Origin: Pedobacter foliorum
Lineage (GTDB): Bacteria; Bacteroidota; Bacteroidia; Sphingobacteriales; Sphingobacteriaceae
Assembly (NCBI RefSeq): GCF_013266735.1
Contig: NZ_JABSNU010000013.1
Span: 1-64,000 of the forward strand
DNA: 64,000 nt
Direction of reading: 5' to 3'
Translations under genes and position numbers: made by a program
The notes under the pieces: generated by a model
Databases searched by the model: none
The model's input: the letters and a program-made list of their open reading frames with translations, nothing else
What the model was told of the DNA's origin: nothing
Part shown: positions 9,528 to 18,181 of the stretch, piece by piece
Layout: each line of letters begins with the position of its first letter
Position numbering within the stretch: position 1 is the first letter of the stretch

Positions 9528-9758
9528 ATGGAGCTCATTTTAAAATCAAATAACGAAGAAAGTCTAGCAAAAATTATTGCTTTAGCTAAGAAGTTAAACG
9601 TTGTGATTGAAAAGAAGAATGCTGATTTTAATAAGACTACTAGGGTTAATCTGAAAAACCGTATTCTTAATTTTAAAGCCACAGGGTCTACTTCTTTTGG
9701 TGATGCAGCGGAATGGGAGCAACACCAACGATCAGATCGTGAGTTACCTTTTTCATAA
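9528..9758 (+). CDS. Putative antitoxin of a VapBC-type pair
   Basis: A 76-residue, charged small protein placed two bases before a PIN-domain toxin gene, the usual antitoxin-first order. The N-terminal half (MELILKSNNEES, then alternating helix-forming residues) resembles small antitoxins that bind operator DNA. The C-terminal tail, rich in Trp, Glu and Arg, would be the part that blocks the toxin. The sequence is too short and divergent for a firm family call; the assignment rests mainly on gene context. Confidence 0.7.
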   Translation: MELILKSNNEESLAKIIALAKKLNVVIEKKNADFNKTTRVNLKNRILNFKATGSTSFGDAAEWEQHQRSDRELPFS

Positions 9759-9760
9759 GA

Positions 9761-10129
9761 ATGGCTTTTCTTTTAGATAGTAATGTTATCATTTATTCTT
9801 ATTCAAGCGAGTATGAATATTTAAGGGGGCTAATTATCAATGAATTATGTATAGTGTCAGAAATTTCCAGAGTTGAAGTACTAGGTTATCACGGGTTGAA
9901 GAAGGAGGAAGAAAAGTATTTTAAGGATATTTTTGAATATGCAACCATAATTCTTCCTGATCAGGATATTTTTGATCGAGCTATTGAAATCCGCAAGAAA
10001 TATAATCTGAAACTAGGTGACAGCTTAATTGCTGCCACAGCTTCGGTACATGGACTTGAAATTTATACTCGGAATTTAAGCGACTTTGAAAGAGTTAGGG
10101 GATTAAAATGTATTAATCCGATTCGTTAA
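9761..10129 (+). CDS. vapC: PIN-domain ribonuclease toxin (VapC-like)
   Basis: A 122-residue PIN-domain protein. The acidic metal-binding residues expected for the fold are visible: Asp6 in FLLDSNV, Glu39 in SRVEVLG, Asp87 in LKLGDSLIAA and Asp108 in NLSDFERV. VapC toxins are Mg-dependent ribonucleases that cleave tRNA or rRNA and arrest growth when not bound by their antitoxin. The gene starts two bases after the antitoxin stop, indicating translational coupling. It sits inside a small island with a second toxin-antitoxin pair. Confidence 0.88.
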   Translation: MAFLLDSNVIIYSYSSEYEYLRGLIINELCIVSEISRVEVLGYHGLKKEEEKYFKDIFEYATIILPDQDIFDRAIEIRKKYNLKLGDSLIAATASVHGLEIYTRNLSDFERVRGLKCINPIR

Positions 10130-10489
10130 GCCGTTAACATCCATTCTAATTGAACAGAATATAATGATCATTTATGCTAACGTGAAATAAGTTGGATAAT
10201 TTTTCGATCACACATAATAACTTATTATATAAGTCTTTGTTTGTATTTTTCGCTAAAAATCCTCACCCTTTCGGGTCAAAATGGCCGCTAAGTTGACTGC
10301 CGAGCCTTACTGAGATTTGCTTAAACTGATGTGCTAATATCACTTACTACCTTCACCACTAATAAATTATTGAATCATTAGAGCTTTGTTAGTCGACTTT
10401 ATTTAAACACTTCTAAGCCACCTAACGATCTTCATGGACTTCCCCTAGTCCATCAGTCAGATCACTGCTTAAAAGCCGCAATTTAGCTT

Positions 10490-10669
10490 CAAAAAGCTGG
10501 CATTGACAAACCAAATGACGAGCAAAAAATAGCGCTAAAAGGCCAAACGACCATTTTACTTTGAAAGATGGTGATCAGGTTCGTGCGAAAGCAATTGTCA
10601 GTTTAAATGCGGAAAGCGTGGCCATTATCACCGAAACATGCAGCATAATAGAACATATACTAAAAATTG
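10490..10669 (+). pseudogene. Frameshifted gene remnant
   Basis: The 620-base gap between the two toxin-antitoxin pairs contains protein-like sequence broken by a frameshift. One frame reads KAGIDKPNDEQKIALKG then TTI; after a one-base shift it continues TLKDGDQVRAKAIVSLNAES. Neither part has a start codon. I do not recognise the parent protein. The rest of the gap (10130-10489) shows nothing clear beyond short AT-rich stretches. Confidence 0.35.
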
Positions 10670-10706
10670 ATATATGTAGTAAATGTATTAATATGGTATA
10701 TAATTC

Positions 10707-10736
10707 ATAATTCATGATTCATGAATCATGAATTAT
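10707..10736. promoter_or_regulatory. Perfect 30-bp palindrome, probable operator
   Basis: The 30 bases from ATAATTCATG to CATGAATTAT are a perfect inverted repeat centred between 10721 and 10722. They end 15 bases before the ATG of the winged-helix antitoxin-like gene. Inside it ATTCATGATTCATGAAT repeats the half-site twice. Position and symmetry suggest an autoregulatory operator bound by the downstream protein. Confidence 0.65.
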
Positions 10737-10751
10737 CGTTAACTTTACACT

Positions 10752-11264
10752 ATGGTACATAATGGAATGCGGCCTCAAGACTTAGCTGTGCTGCTTAAAA
10801 TAAGTGTTTTGGAGAATAATTGGCTCAATAAAGACATTGCGAAAGCTTTAAGTATTAGTCAGGCAGAAGTGAGCTATTCACTACAACGATCAGCTATTGC
10901 GGGACTAATAGATCCAAGTAAAAGGAAAGTTATGAAATCAGCTTTGCTTGAGTTTATACAGTATGGATTTCCATATGTGTTTCCGGCAATAAAAGGACCG
11001 ATGGCGGTAGGTATTCCAACTGCATGGTCTTCGCCTTTTATGGCAAAAAAAATTGTCTCCAGTGAACATCTGGTTTGGCCTTACGCTAAAGGAAATATAC
11101 GGGGAGGCAGTATTATTCCACTGTATCCTGGTGCTATAGATGCCGTACAGTCCGATGAAAATCTCTATCATCTATTAGCTCTTTTAGACGTGATGCGAAT
11201 TGGAAAGGTAAGGGAAAAAGATGTGGCTATAAAAGAATTAGAAAGGATGATTAAAAATGCATGA
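10752..11264 (+). CDS. Helix-turn-helix antitoxin-like regulator (AbiEi-type role)
   Basis: A 170-residue protein with an N-terminal helix-turn-helix (about residues 8-55; NKDIAKALSISQAEVSYSLQR is characteristic). A C-terminal region ends in LYHLLALLDVMRIGKVREKD, a pattern seen in regulators paired with nucleotidyltransferase toxins. The stop overlaps the next start by eight bases. The perfect palindrome just upstream is a likely self-binding operator. I infer that it is the antitoxin and repressor of the pair; it is not a canonical full-length AbiEi protein. Confidence 0.75.
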   Translation: MVHNGMRPQDLAVLLKISVLENNWLNKDIAKALSISQAEVSYSLQRSAIAGLIDPSKRKVMKSALLEFIQYGFPYVFPAIKGPMAVGIPTAWSSPFMAKKIVSSEHLVWPYAKGNIRGGSIIPLYPGAIDAVQSDENLYHLLALLDVMRIGKVREKDVAIKELERMIKNA

Positions 11265-11943
11265 ACATATCATTAGGATTAGAGATATATCAAAATTGCT
11301 GGAAGGGCTCAATCGTTCTTTTGTATTTGTTGGAGGAGCGACTGTTGCACTATATGCCACTTTTCCGGATCGTGTTGAAGATGTAAGGCCAACAGAAGAT
11401 GTTGATGTTGTTGTCGAACTACTTAGTTATTCAGGGTATGCAGAGATAAGTGAGAAAATGATAGCGTTGGGTTTTAGTAATGACATGGAGTCAGGAGTAA
11501 TTTGCCGGTTTAAGATTCATGGCTTAGCAGTAGATATAATGCCTACTGATCCAAATGTAATTGGTTTTAGCAACCATTGGTATCCGGATGGATTTAAATT
11601 TGCTGAAACAATAGAAATTGATAGTGAAACGTCAGTTAAAATTTTTAGTATCCCTTATTTTCTCGCATCGAAATGGGAGGCCTTTAAATCCAGAGGCAAA
11701 AGAAACTTTAGAGCAAGTCATGATTTTGAAGACATAGTTTTTGTTTTTGAGCAATGCCATGATCTGGAATCAAAGCTGAGCAATGCACCTGACGATGTAC
11801 TTCAATATCTTCGGAATGAAGTTGGAAGCATGCTAGATGATGATGATTTCATTGAAGGCGTTGGTTGCCATATGCAAAATTCATACTATGGCTCAGAAGT
11901 TACGGAAATTATTGATAAGCTACGTTCCGCATTGCTATGTTAA
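11257..11943 (+). CDS. Nucleotidyltransferase toxin, AbiEii/AbiGii-like
   Basis: A 228-residue protein of the minimal nucleotidyltransferase superfamily. FVFVGGATVALY (about residues 22-33) supplies the GG motif. RPTEDVDVVVEL (about 46-57) supplies the paired acidic residues that bind metal, and a third acidic patch lies near VDIMPTD. LASKWEAFKSRGK followed by HDFEDIV matches the AbiEii-type C-terminal helix region. Such proteins act as toxins, some by adding nucleotides to tRNA, and some AbiE pairs abort phage infection. The gene overlaps the preceding regulator by eight bases. Confidence 0.8.
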   Translation: MHEHIIRIRDISKLLEGLNRSFVFVGGATVALYATFPDRVEDVRPTEDVDVVVELLSYSGYAEISEKMIALGFSNDMESGVICRFKIHGLAVDIMPTDPNVIGFSNHWYPDGFKFAETIEIDSETSVKIFSIPYFLASKWEAFKSRGKRNFRASHDFEDIVFVFEQCHDLESKLSNAPDDVLQYLRNEVGSMLDDDDFIEGVGCHMQNSYYGSEVTEIIDKLRSALLC

Positions 11944-11969
11944 TTTTGTTACTATGTGATCTTCTAGGG

Positions 11970-12016
11970 AAATCCCATGTGGGATTTTGCATTAGAGACA
12001 ATTTCCCACATGGGAA
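11970..12016. repeat. Palindromic hairpin, copy 2
   Basis: AAATCCCATGTGGGATTT and TTCCCACATGGGAA are each near-palindromic and also pair with one another. This is the counterpart of the hairpin at 9106-9150 and sits 27 bases after the AbiEii-like stop. Confidence 0.65.
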
Positions 12017-12058
12017 GGACTGATTTTTAACTTCAGAATGAATTTGAATTTCAGAAAA

Positions 12059-12175
12059 TCAGCCTTTCCGAAACTGCAATCGTGTATTTCGCATCTTCAA
12101 AATGTAAACCTTCATCTCCGCGACTACTTTCAAATCTTCTAAAAACGGGTTCGTTCGGAATATATCATCGAGCAC
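12059..12175 (-). CDS. Small 38-residue conserved ORF, copy 2
   Basis: Equal in length to the ORF at 9193-9309 and starting at the equivalent GTG. It shares RTN-x-FL, DLKVVA, MK-x-YI and RNT-x-L. The copies differ at many third codon positions. As at copy 1, the plus-strand terminator lies just upstream of the GTG and the palindrome just past the stop. Function unknown. Confidence 0.45.
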   Translation of the reverse strand: MLDDIFRTNPFLEDLKVVAEMKVYILKMRNTRLQFRKG

Positions 12176-12184
12176 AGAGAGAAG

Positions 12185-12213
12185 CCCCAGAGAAATCTGA
12201 GGGTTTTATTTTT
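12185..12213 (+). terminator. Intrinsic terminator after the AbiEii-like gene
   Basis: CCCCAGA, a GAAA loop, then TCTGAGGG followed by TTTTATTTTT. It is a good intrinsic terminator for plus-strand transcripts. It also lies just beyond the stop of the convergent sialidase-like gene and may serve both strands. Confidence 0.65.
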
Positions 12214-12222
12214 ACTGAGATT

Positions 12223-14169
12223 TTAGTTCTCTATTCCCTTTGATCCCTGATTGATAGTCCCAAAGCGCAGTTGTATATTATGTCCACCTCCCTCTCTTTT
12301 TATAGATGTAGTGATGGCTATGTCATTTGGCCCGAATTGATATAGTGAAGACCAGATGGTCTGGGTCCAGTCTACAGAATAACCTACCTTTTGCTTCCAT
12401 GGTGTGGCCGCACTATTCCAGTTTTTTCCGTAGTCGGAACTGATGGAAATGTAACCTGTATTTGAAGTAACTACCAGGCGACCATCACTTAAAGCAAGCA
12501 GATAAGGGCCTCCATTTTGGAATCCCTGTAAATAATTGCCAAAGCCAGCAGGCCATTGAAGACCGTCAGGGCTAGTTTTATAGTATATTGCGCAACCTTC
12601 ACTGCCGCAGATCTCATATACCAATATGAATTCCCCATTTTTCATTTTGGACCACACGGGCATACCCGGCCGGGATCCATTGTACATCTTATCGTAAACG
12701 ATCATTTTTTCTTCTTCCCAACTCTTTCCCATATCTGTTGATATTTTCTGAGATATCACTTGAGGTAAGCGTTCGGGATCAGTAATGTGTTTTTCATTAG
12801 CATACATAACTGCCAGATTGCCGTTATCCAACTGTAGAATATGCGGTTCATAAACACCTTTGTCGGGATTTCCCAACTCACCAGGCTTGCCTTCATTGGC
12901 ATCTATTGTGCTGATCATTGTCCAGGATACCCCATTGTTCATGCTTTTGTAAACCGGTAAACGATAAGATTCCTGCCAGCGAACCGACCGGCAGGTCAGT
13001 ACAATAGAACCATCTTTAAGGAGAGTGAGCTGAGCATTGTCCAGGTCGCGTCCATGATCTGATATCAATGAAATCTTTTTCCAGCTTTGGCCTTTGTCAG
13101 TACTTTTGGAAATTTCAAGTTCTAGTCCCCCGGCTCGATCAGCCAAATAGCCTTTGTTACGTGCAACTGTATAGACTGCAAGCCAGGTTTTGTTTTTTAA
13201 TTTAAGAAGCCTGCAGTATTCCGATCCGTAGTTAGTCCTGTCTGCATGGGTAGGGCGGTTGTTGCCAGTTAGTGGTTCATTGTTGATGACTACTGTTTTA
13301 CCCCATACTACTGCGGGCTTGTTTTTTGTCGTATCAATACTCCTGTCATAATCGTGCAGGGGGTACTGGATCAACGCAAAGAATTTGCTTAGTTGCGTAC
13401 TGATGTTTGCCTGATATATTTCCGGGCTTCCCTTGAGTTCCTTATCCTTCAATCGCTCAGTACTGTATTTAGGTGGGGTTAGGTCATAGGCAACATTGAA
13501 GTGCTTTTTCCAAATTCCAGCATCGGAGGTATAGAATGCCAGTTCATACTCCTGCATGTGAAAGCCCTGGTAACCAAAATGACTGATTTTTTCATTCACC
13601 ATCGTATCAAGGTATTTCTTATAAAAATCGGCGAGGTCAGTATCTGCAACTGTCTTCACCTCGTAGCTTTTACACTCGTCAAAAAGCTGGATGTAGGTTT
13701 TGTCTTTATCAAGCCAAACGAGGTATTTTGAGACAAGGCTTTCGCAAGGATGCGGTGCGGGACCTAGAAATATTGATCTGCCGTTGCTCCCCTGATTGTA
13801 GGAGTAGTAAGTAAAAAGGTGCTTGACGCCCTGAGATTTTAAAAGGACGATTTTGTCATTGAGCTGGGGAAGATCGGTAGTCGTGTACTTATTGTAATAG
13901 TCCTGAGCAAGTTTTTTATCACCGCTCAGCCAGGCTGCATCACCGCCACTAATCCACAATTGCCGCCAGTATCCTTCCGGTATGGTCGAAGTTTCCTGTT
14001 CCATGAGTTTTCGGGCGCTACTGAATTTCTCTACCGCTGTTTGATATTCATGGTAACTTAATGCCCTGCGACCTTCTATCAGGTATCTGCTGTATTCCTG
14101 AGCATTTGAAGCAATACTGAAGAGTATTGGAAATAAGAATGAAAAAAAGAATGAGAAGCGCATTTTCAT
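12223..14169 (-). CDS. Sialidase-fold (BNR-repeat) exported glycosidase-like protein
   Basis: A 648-residue protein with a signal peptide (about residues 1-23, ending SNAQ). An unassigned N-terminal region of about 220 residues includes a TPR-like helical start. The C-terminal part (about 300-640) is a six-bladed sialidase-type propeller. Asp-box motifs are visible as STDKGQSW, SMNNGVSW, STDMGKSW and SSDYGKNW. The stretches YEPHILQLDNGNLAVMYAN and SRPGMPVWSKMKNGEF resemble GH93 exo-arabinanases and related sialidase-fold enzymes as much as GH33 sialidases. It is probably a periplasmic exo-glycosidase of unknown substrate. A plausible promoter lies upstream at 14191-14220. Confidence 0.7.
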   Translation of the reverse strand: MKMRFSFFFSFLFPILFSIASNAQEYSRYLIEGRRALSYHEYQTAVEKFSSARKLMEQETSTIPEGYWRQLWISGGDAAWLSGDKKLAQDYYNKYTTTDLPQLNDKIVLLKSQGVKHLFTYYSYNQGSNGRSIFLGPAPHPCESLVSKYLVWLDKDKTYIQLFDECKSYEVKTVADTDLADFYKKYLDTMVNEKISHFGYQGFHMQEYELAFYTSDAGIWKKHFNVAYDLTPPKYSTERLKDKELKGSPEIYQANISTQLSKFFALIQYPLHDYDRSIDTTKNKPAVVWGKTVVINNEPLTGNNRPTHADRTNYGSEYCRLLKLKNKTWLAVYTVARNKGYLADRAGGLELEISKSTDKGQSWKKISLISDHGRDLDNAQLTLLKDGSIVLTCRSVRWQESYRLPVYKSMNNGVSWTMISTIDANEGKPGELGNPDKGVYEPHILQLDNGNLAVMYANEKHITDPERLPQVISQKISTDMGKSWEEEKMIVYDKMYNGSRPGMPVWSKMKNGEFILVYEICGSEGCAIYYKTSPDGLQWPAGFGNYLQGFQNGGPYLLALSDGRLVVTSNTGYISISSDYGKNWNSAATPWKQKVGYSVDWTQTIWSSLYQFGPNDIAITTSIKREGGGHNIQLRFGTINQGSKGIEN

Positions 14170-14190
14170 AGATAGACAGGCTGTTAACTA

Positions 14191-14220
14191 TAAAGTTAGC
14201 AGAAAAAATCAAATCGCAAA
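14191..14220 (-). promoter_or_regulatory. Bacteroidota-type promoter for the sialidase-like gene
   Basis: On the minus strand TTTGCG is followed after about 18 bases by TAACTTTA. This is close to the Bacteroidota -33 (TTTG) and -7 (TAnnTTTG) consensus. It lies 22 to 51 bases upstream of the start codon at 14169. Confidence 0.5.
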
Positions 14221-14285
14221 ATATCTAACCATTTGTAATTTAGCTATATTTAGACATCATTTTATCTTATACTCTGCTCTGCGTT

Positions 14286-15515
14286 ATGTCGGTTAAAAAA
14301 CACCTTGTACTTGGTTTAACATTATTGTTGAGTGCTTTTTGCAGCCATGCTCAAAGCACGATAGTTGGATTAGCCGATCCTTTAACTATGGATGATGGAA
14401 CCAAAGTGGCTACGACAAAACAATGGCAGCAAAGGCGAAAGGAATTGCTACAGCTCTTTACTACTGAAATGTATGGTCAGATGCCCGCCAGGCCACGAAA
14501 TATGACTTTTAAAGTTTTTGAAAGTAGCAATAATGCTTTAGGTGGATTGGCAACCCGTAAACAGGTAACCGTTTATTTTAACGGCAAGGCCGATAGCCCC
14601 CAAATGGATATCCTCATCTATCTACCCAATAAAGTGAAAAAGCGAGGGCTTATTTTACAGCTCGGCTTTAGCGGCAACCAAACACTGAGCAATGATACTG
14701 CTGTTAAGCTATCAACCAGTTGGGTGACCAATAGTAAAACCGTGCTAAACAATCGGGCAACGGAAGCCAGCCGTGGAAAAACGCCTAATAAAGATGTTGA
14801 AATGATCTTAAGGCGGGGTTATGGTTTTGCCACTATTTATTGCGGAGATATAGACCCAGATTTTGATGATGGATTTAAAAATGGAGTACACGCCCTTTAT
14901 CCGGAAATGCAGGGGCGTGGCGATAACTTTAGTACAATTGGCGCCTGGGCCTGGGGACTTCACCGTGCATTGGATTATATGGAAACCGACAAAGATATCA
15001 ACACCAAAAAGGTAGCTGTATTTGGCTTCTCACGTTTAGGCAAGGCTGCGCTTTGGGCAGGTGCCACAGATAAGCGCTTCGCGATGGTGTTGAGCAATGA
15101 ATCGGGATGTGGCGGGGTGAGGATCTTCCGACGGGGTAAAGGTGAAGACATTAAACATTTATGCAACAGCTTCCCACATTGGTTTGACATAAATTTCAGG
15201 AAATATATTGGCAAAGATACGGTACTGCCTTTCGATCAGCATATGGTGGTCTCGCTTATTGCGCCGCGTCCTATTGCCATAGGAAGTGCCGATGGTGACC
15301 AGTATTCTGATCCCGAAGGCGAATTTTTAGGTGGAGTATATGCAACTCCAGTTTACAAATTACTTGGTTCTGATGGTTTGCCGACTACGCAAATGCCGAA
15401 ACTAAATGAGCCTGTCTCAGGGCAAATACAATATCACATCAGGCCGGGCAATCATGATGTATTAACGTATGATTGGGAACAGTACTTAAATTTTATGGAT
15501 AAGCATTTTAAGTAG
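14286..15515 (+). CDS. CE15-like glucuronoyl esterase / alpha-beta hydrolase
   Basis: A 409-residue exported esterase with a signal peptide (about residues 1-23, ending SHAQS). It shows the CE15 pattern: nucleophile Ser in FGFSRLGKAALWAG, acidic residue in SNESGCGG, then PHWF, and His in PGNHDVLTYDW near the C-terminus. CE15 enzymes split ester bonds between 4-O-methyl-glucuronic acid of xylan and lignin alcohols. Bacterial members are broader, so the substrate here is uncertain. It is divergent from the sialidase-like gene across a 116-base shared upstream region. Confidence 0.8.
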   Translation: MSVKKHLVLGLTLLLSAFCSHAQSTIVGLADPLTMDDGTKVATTKQWQQRRKELLQLFTTEMYGQMPARPRNMTFKVFESSNNALGGLATRKQVTVYFNGKADSPQMDILIYLPNKVKKRGLILQLGFSGNQTLSNDTAVKLSTSWVTNSKTVLNNRATEASRGKTPNKDVEMILRRGYGFATIYCGDIDPDFDDGFKNGVHALYPEMQGRGDNFSTIGAWAWGLHRALDYMETDKDINTKKVAVFGFSRLGKAALWAGATDKRFAMVLSNESGCGGVRIFRRGKGEDIKHLCNSFPHWFDINFRKYIGKDTVLPFDQHMVVSLIAPRPIAIGSADGDQYSDPEGEFLGGVYATPVYKLLGSDGLPTTQMPKLNEPVSGQIQYHIRPGNHDVLTYDWEQYLNFMDKHFK

Positions 15516-15537
15516 TATGTGACTTTGAACACAAATC

Positions 15538-17478
15538 TTACCAGCCACCACCGCCTCCGCCACCACCTCCTCCACCGGAAGAACCGCTACTACTTCCAGA
15601 GCTCCAGCTTGAACTTCCGGATGATCCGGATGAAGAGCCAGTATCTGGTTTGCTGTCACTTACTGCGCTGCTAAATGGTACAATTAAACCTTTGGCGATA
15701 TGATGATAATAAAATTTGTCGCCTTCATACCAATCAGGACTGTAATCAGCCTGGTTGAGCAGCTCTTCAAATTTGGCACCCCAGGCATTTTCTACATCAA
15801 GCGCGAGTGCATAAGGCAAAAATTTCTCAAACAATTCTGGACTGTGTTCCGGCGGGTTCAACATATTTAAGCGATGTTCCTCTGCCGTTTCCAGATACAT
15901 TTTAAATCCTTTAATCTTACTTATAACATCAGTTCCCGCTGCTGTTGGTGCTCTAATTAAGTAAACATATAGTGCATACATGATGGTGCTGGCTACGATG
16001 AATACAAGCGAAATTATGGGTAGTTTGTTGAGGTTAGAAAGGAGCATATACAGCGGAACCCCACCGAACCCGGCTCCCCAAATGATCAGGAAAATCCCTA
16101 CAGGTACAGATTCGCCTATCATCTTGAATCCTGCAAAGAAGCAAAATCCTCCAATCACGATAAAAGGACTTAGAAAAAGCATCATCAAAGGAGTACCAGT
16201 TTCTACAAAAACCATGAATATAACAAAGACTGCAAGCGTAATTAGCGTTGATTTGATTAAGTGTTTTTTGTGACTGATGAAAAAGTCTTTTAAGTTAAGC
16301 TGCGGTTTTAATCTATCCTGATGAGCATTCTTTGCCGCATTTATGGTTGAACCATTCGATTTGTTGATGTATATTCTATTTCTTTTGTTGAAGAAACGGA
16401 CGTAAATGGCATCTTCTTCTTTAGACAGTACGTTTGTTAAACCAGTTGATTTTTCAACAGCGTAATCTTCTTTTTTGAGGCCTTCTCCTTTGCTGATTTT
16501 TATGACTTTTTTAACTGCCATATTGATAATCGAGATTGCAAATGACTTATCATCTATTTTTTTTATGTAAAAATAGCGGAGTAGGGCTGGGGACCAGTTA
16601 TTTGGAACATTAAAGGTAGGGATGATGACCGGTTCCTCCGGATCCCGTCCATAACGAGACCAGCTGATGTAATAGTAAATTCCGAGACCAATAAGCAGCA
16701 AAAGTGTCAAGGTTATTTTCAGATAGTCCTGGTAAAAAAGCTCGAAATTGGATGGCCTGTGTATAATGCCTTTGGTAAAAGCTGAGGCCACAGTAAATCC
16801 ACTCCCTGACGGTAGACTTTCAGTAGTTTTAAAGCTTATGGATTTGTCAGGATTGATGCTGATGCTACAGTTTTTACTGGTTGAACCACTAGGGCCAGTA
16901 TAGCAAGCTGTATTGCCAGCTTGGGCTCCATTAGGAAGTACAATGGTAGCTGAGGCTTTTTCTATTTCGAAATTCCACTCACTACCGGTAACATTCCAGT
17001 AAATTTCATCATAGGTTTTAAAGAAACCGATCTGTCCTTTGGTTTGGTAATTGATTTCATATGTGTATACACCTGGATTAAGAATAATATCTTCGTTTCC
17101 TATGTATATACTGCGGACGCTACCATCGTTTTTGGTCTTGTAGTTTTCTTTCTTCCCATCCTTTAAAATGCCCGTTATTTTAAAATCTGCAGATTTTCTA
17201 TCGCCAAATATATCTTTACGATACACGGGGATGCTTCTGACAATGCCACGTTTAATCTGATCGCCAGATGCATAAACTTTGATTTTTTCAGACAGGTACA
17301 TCATCCCTGAGGTGTCAATTCTGATGTCGGTATGAAAAGAAATAATTCTTTCAGATCGATTGTCCTGCTCACTTTGTTCTGTAGGTGGTTCCTGTGCCAT
17401 AGCCTTTATGAACAAAGCAGGAGTGAGCAGTAATATAAGTAATAGCCTAAGCGACGCAAATAGATGTTTAAGTTTCAT
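15538..17478 (-). CDS. DUF2207 membrane protein with glycine-rich tail
   Basis: A 646-residue protein with a signal peptide (about residues 1-28). An extracytoplasmic DUF2207 domain (about 40-235, beginning SFHTDIRIDTSGMMYLSEKI) is followed by a membrane segment near 253-272, a cytoplasmic stretch and more membrane helices at about 405-510. The C-terminus is low-complexity: alternating Ser/Gly then eleven Gly and a final Trp. DUF2207 proteins are commonly linked to LemA, as here, where lemA lies ten bases upstream. Their function is unknown; an envelope-stress role is sometimes inferred from context. Confidence 0.85.
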   Translation of the reverse strand: MKLKHLFASLRLLLILLLTPALFIKAMAQEPPTEQSEQDNRSERIISFHTDIRIDTSGMMYLSEKIKVYASGDQIKRGIVRSIPVYRKDIFGDRKSADFKITGILKDGKKENYKTKNDGSVRSIYIGNEDIILNPGVYTYEINYQTKGQIGFFKTYDEIYWNVTGSEWNFEIEKASATIVLPNGAQAGNTACYTGPSGSTSKNCSISINPDKSISFKTTESLPSGSGFTVASAFTKGIIHRPSNFELFYQDYLKITLTLLLLIGLGIYYYISWSRYGRDPEEPVIIPTFNVPNNWSPALLRYFYIKKIDDKSFAISIINMAVKKVIKISKGEGLKKEDYAVEKSTGLTNVLSKEEDAIYVRFFNKRNRIYINKSNGSTINAAKNAHQDRLKPQLNLKDFFISHKKHLIKSTLITLAVFVIFMVFVETGTPLMMLFLSPFIVIGGFCFFAGFKMIGESVPVGIFLIIWGAGFGGVPLYMLLSNLNKLPIISLVFIVASTIMYALYVYLIRAPTAAGTDVISKIKGFKMYLETAEEHRLNMLNPPEHSPELFEKFLPYALALDVENAWGAKFEELLNQADYSPDWYEGDKFYYHHIAKGLIVPFSSAVSDSKPDTGSSSGSSGSSSWSSGSSSGSSGGGGGGGGGGGW

Positions 17479-17487
17479 ATAGGTGAT

Positions 17488-18036
17488 TTAAAAAGAAACC
17501 TTTACCGGATCGCGTTCTATAGAATTGTTTATTTCGAAGAAAATGCCGTTTTCGAATCCAAAGATGGATGCGACAAGGTTAGAAGGAAAAGATTGAACTT
17601 GAATGTTATTCTCCCTCACTGTACCGTTGTAATATCTTCTTGAGAGTTCAATTTCAGTTTCTATGGTTTCCAGTTGAGTTTGGAGCTGTTGGAAATTGGT
17701 ATTTGCTTTCAGATCAGGATAATTTTCAGCAATGAGCATCAATCTGCTGATTTTTTCTGAAAGATGATTCTCTGCGTTGATTTTTTCCTGATTTTGTTGG
17801 GTCTGAATTGCTTCATTACGCAACCGAACCAGATCTTGCATCAGTTTTTGTTCATGATTAGCGTAGCCTTTAACCGTTTCGATGAGGTTAGGAATCAATT
17901 CATACCGTTTCTTCAAATACACATCGATCCCGCTCCAGGCTTCTTTCATCCTGTTTTTCTTGTTCACAAGTGTGTTGTAATAAAATATGCTGCCAACTAT
18001 CAGCAAGCAAATTAGGGCGATTGAGATGTATAACAT
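17488..18036 (-). CDS. lemA: LemA family protein
   Basis: A 182-residue protein with an N-terminal membrane anchor (about residues 2-22), then the long helical LemA domain. Family signatures are NRMKEAWSGIDVYLKKRYELIPNL near the start (only key residues cited: AWS, DV, KRYELIPNL), NYPDLKAN in the middle, and RRYYNGTVRENN followed by FPSNLVA. LemA proteins sit in the membrane with the helical bundle facing outward. Their role is not settled. It forms a two-gene operon with the DUF2207 gene. Confidence 0.92.
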   Translation of the reverse strand: MLYISIALICLLIVGSIFYYNTLVNKKNRMKEAWSGIDVYLKKRYELIPNLIETVKGYANHEQKLMQDLVRLRNEAIQTQQNQEKINAENHLSEKISRLMLIAENYPDLKANTNFQQLQTQLETIETEIELSRRYYNGTVRENNIQVQSFPSNLVASIFGFENGIFFEINNSIERDPVKVSF

Positions 18037-18181
18037 AGGTAGGAGAAAGATAAAAAAATATGTTTAAATAAAGTGACAAATGTAAATGGTTAAAAAACAC
18101 CCTCATATTGTCGCGATTGCACCTCACATATATATATCGTACTCTTTAAATTTGGAATATAAGTAAACTAATAGAATCAAA

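Noticed and set aside
9272..9682. 136-codon minus-strand ORF across the VapB region
   Set aside because: It is antisense to the well-supported antitoxin gene and the terminator, and has no protein-like features.
10707..10736. CRISPR-like repeat
   Set aside because: There is only one copy; the sequence is a single palindrome without spacers. No CRISPR array was seen anywhere in the window.
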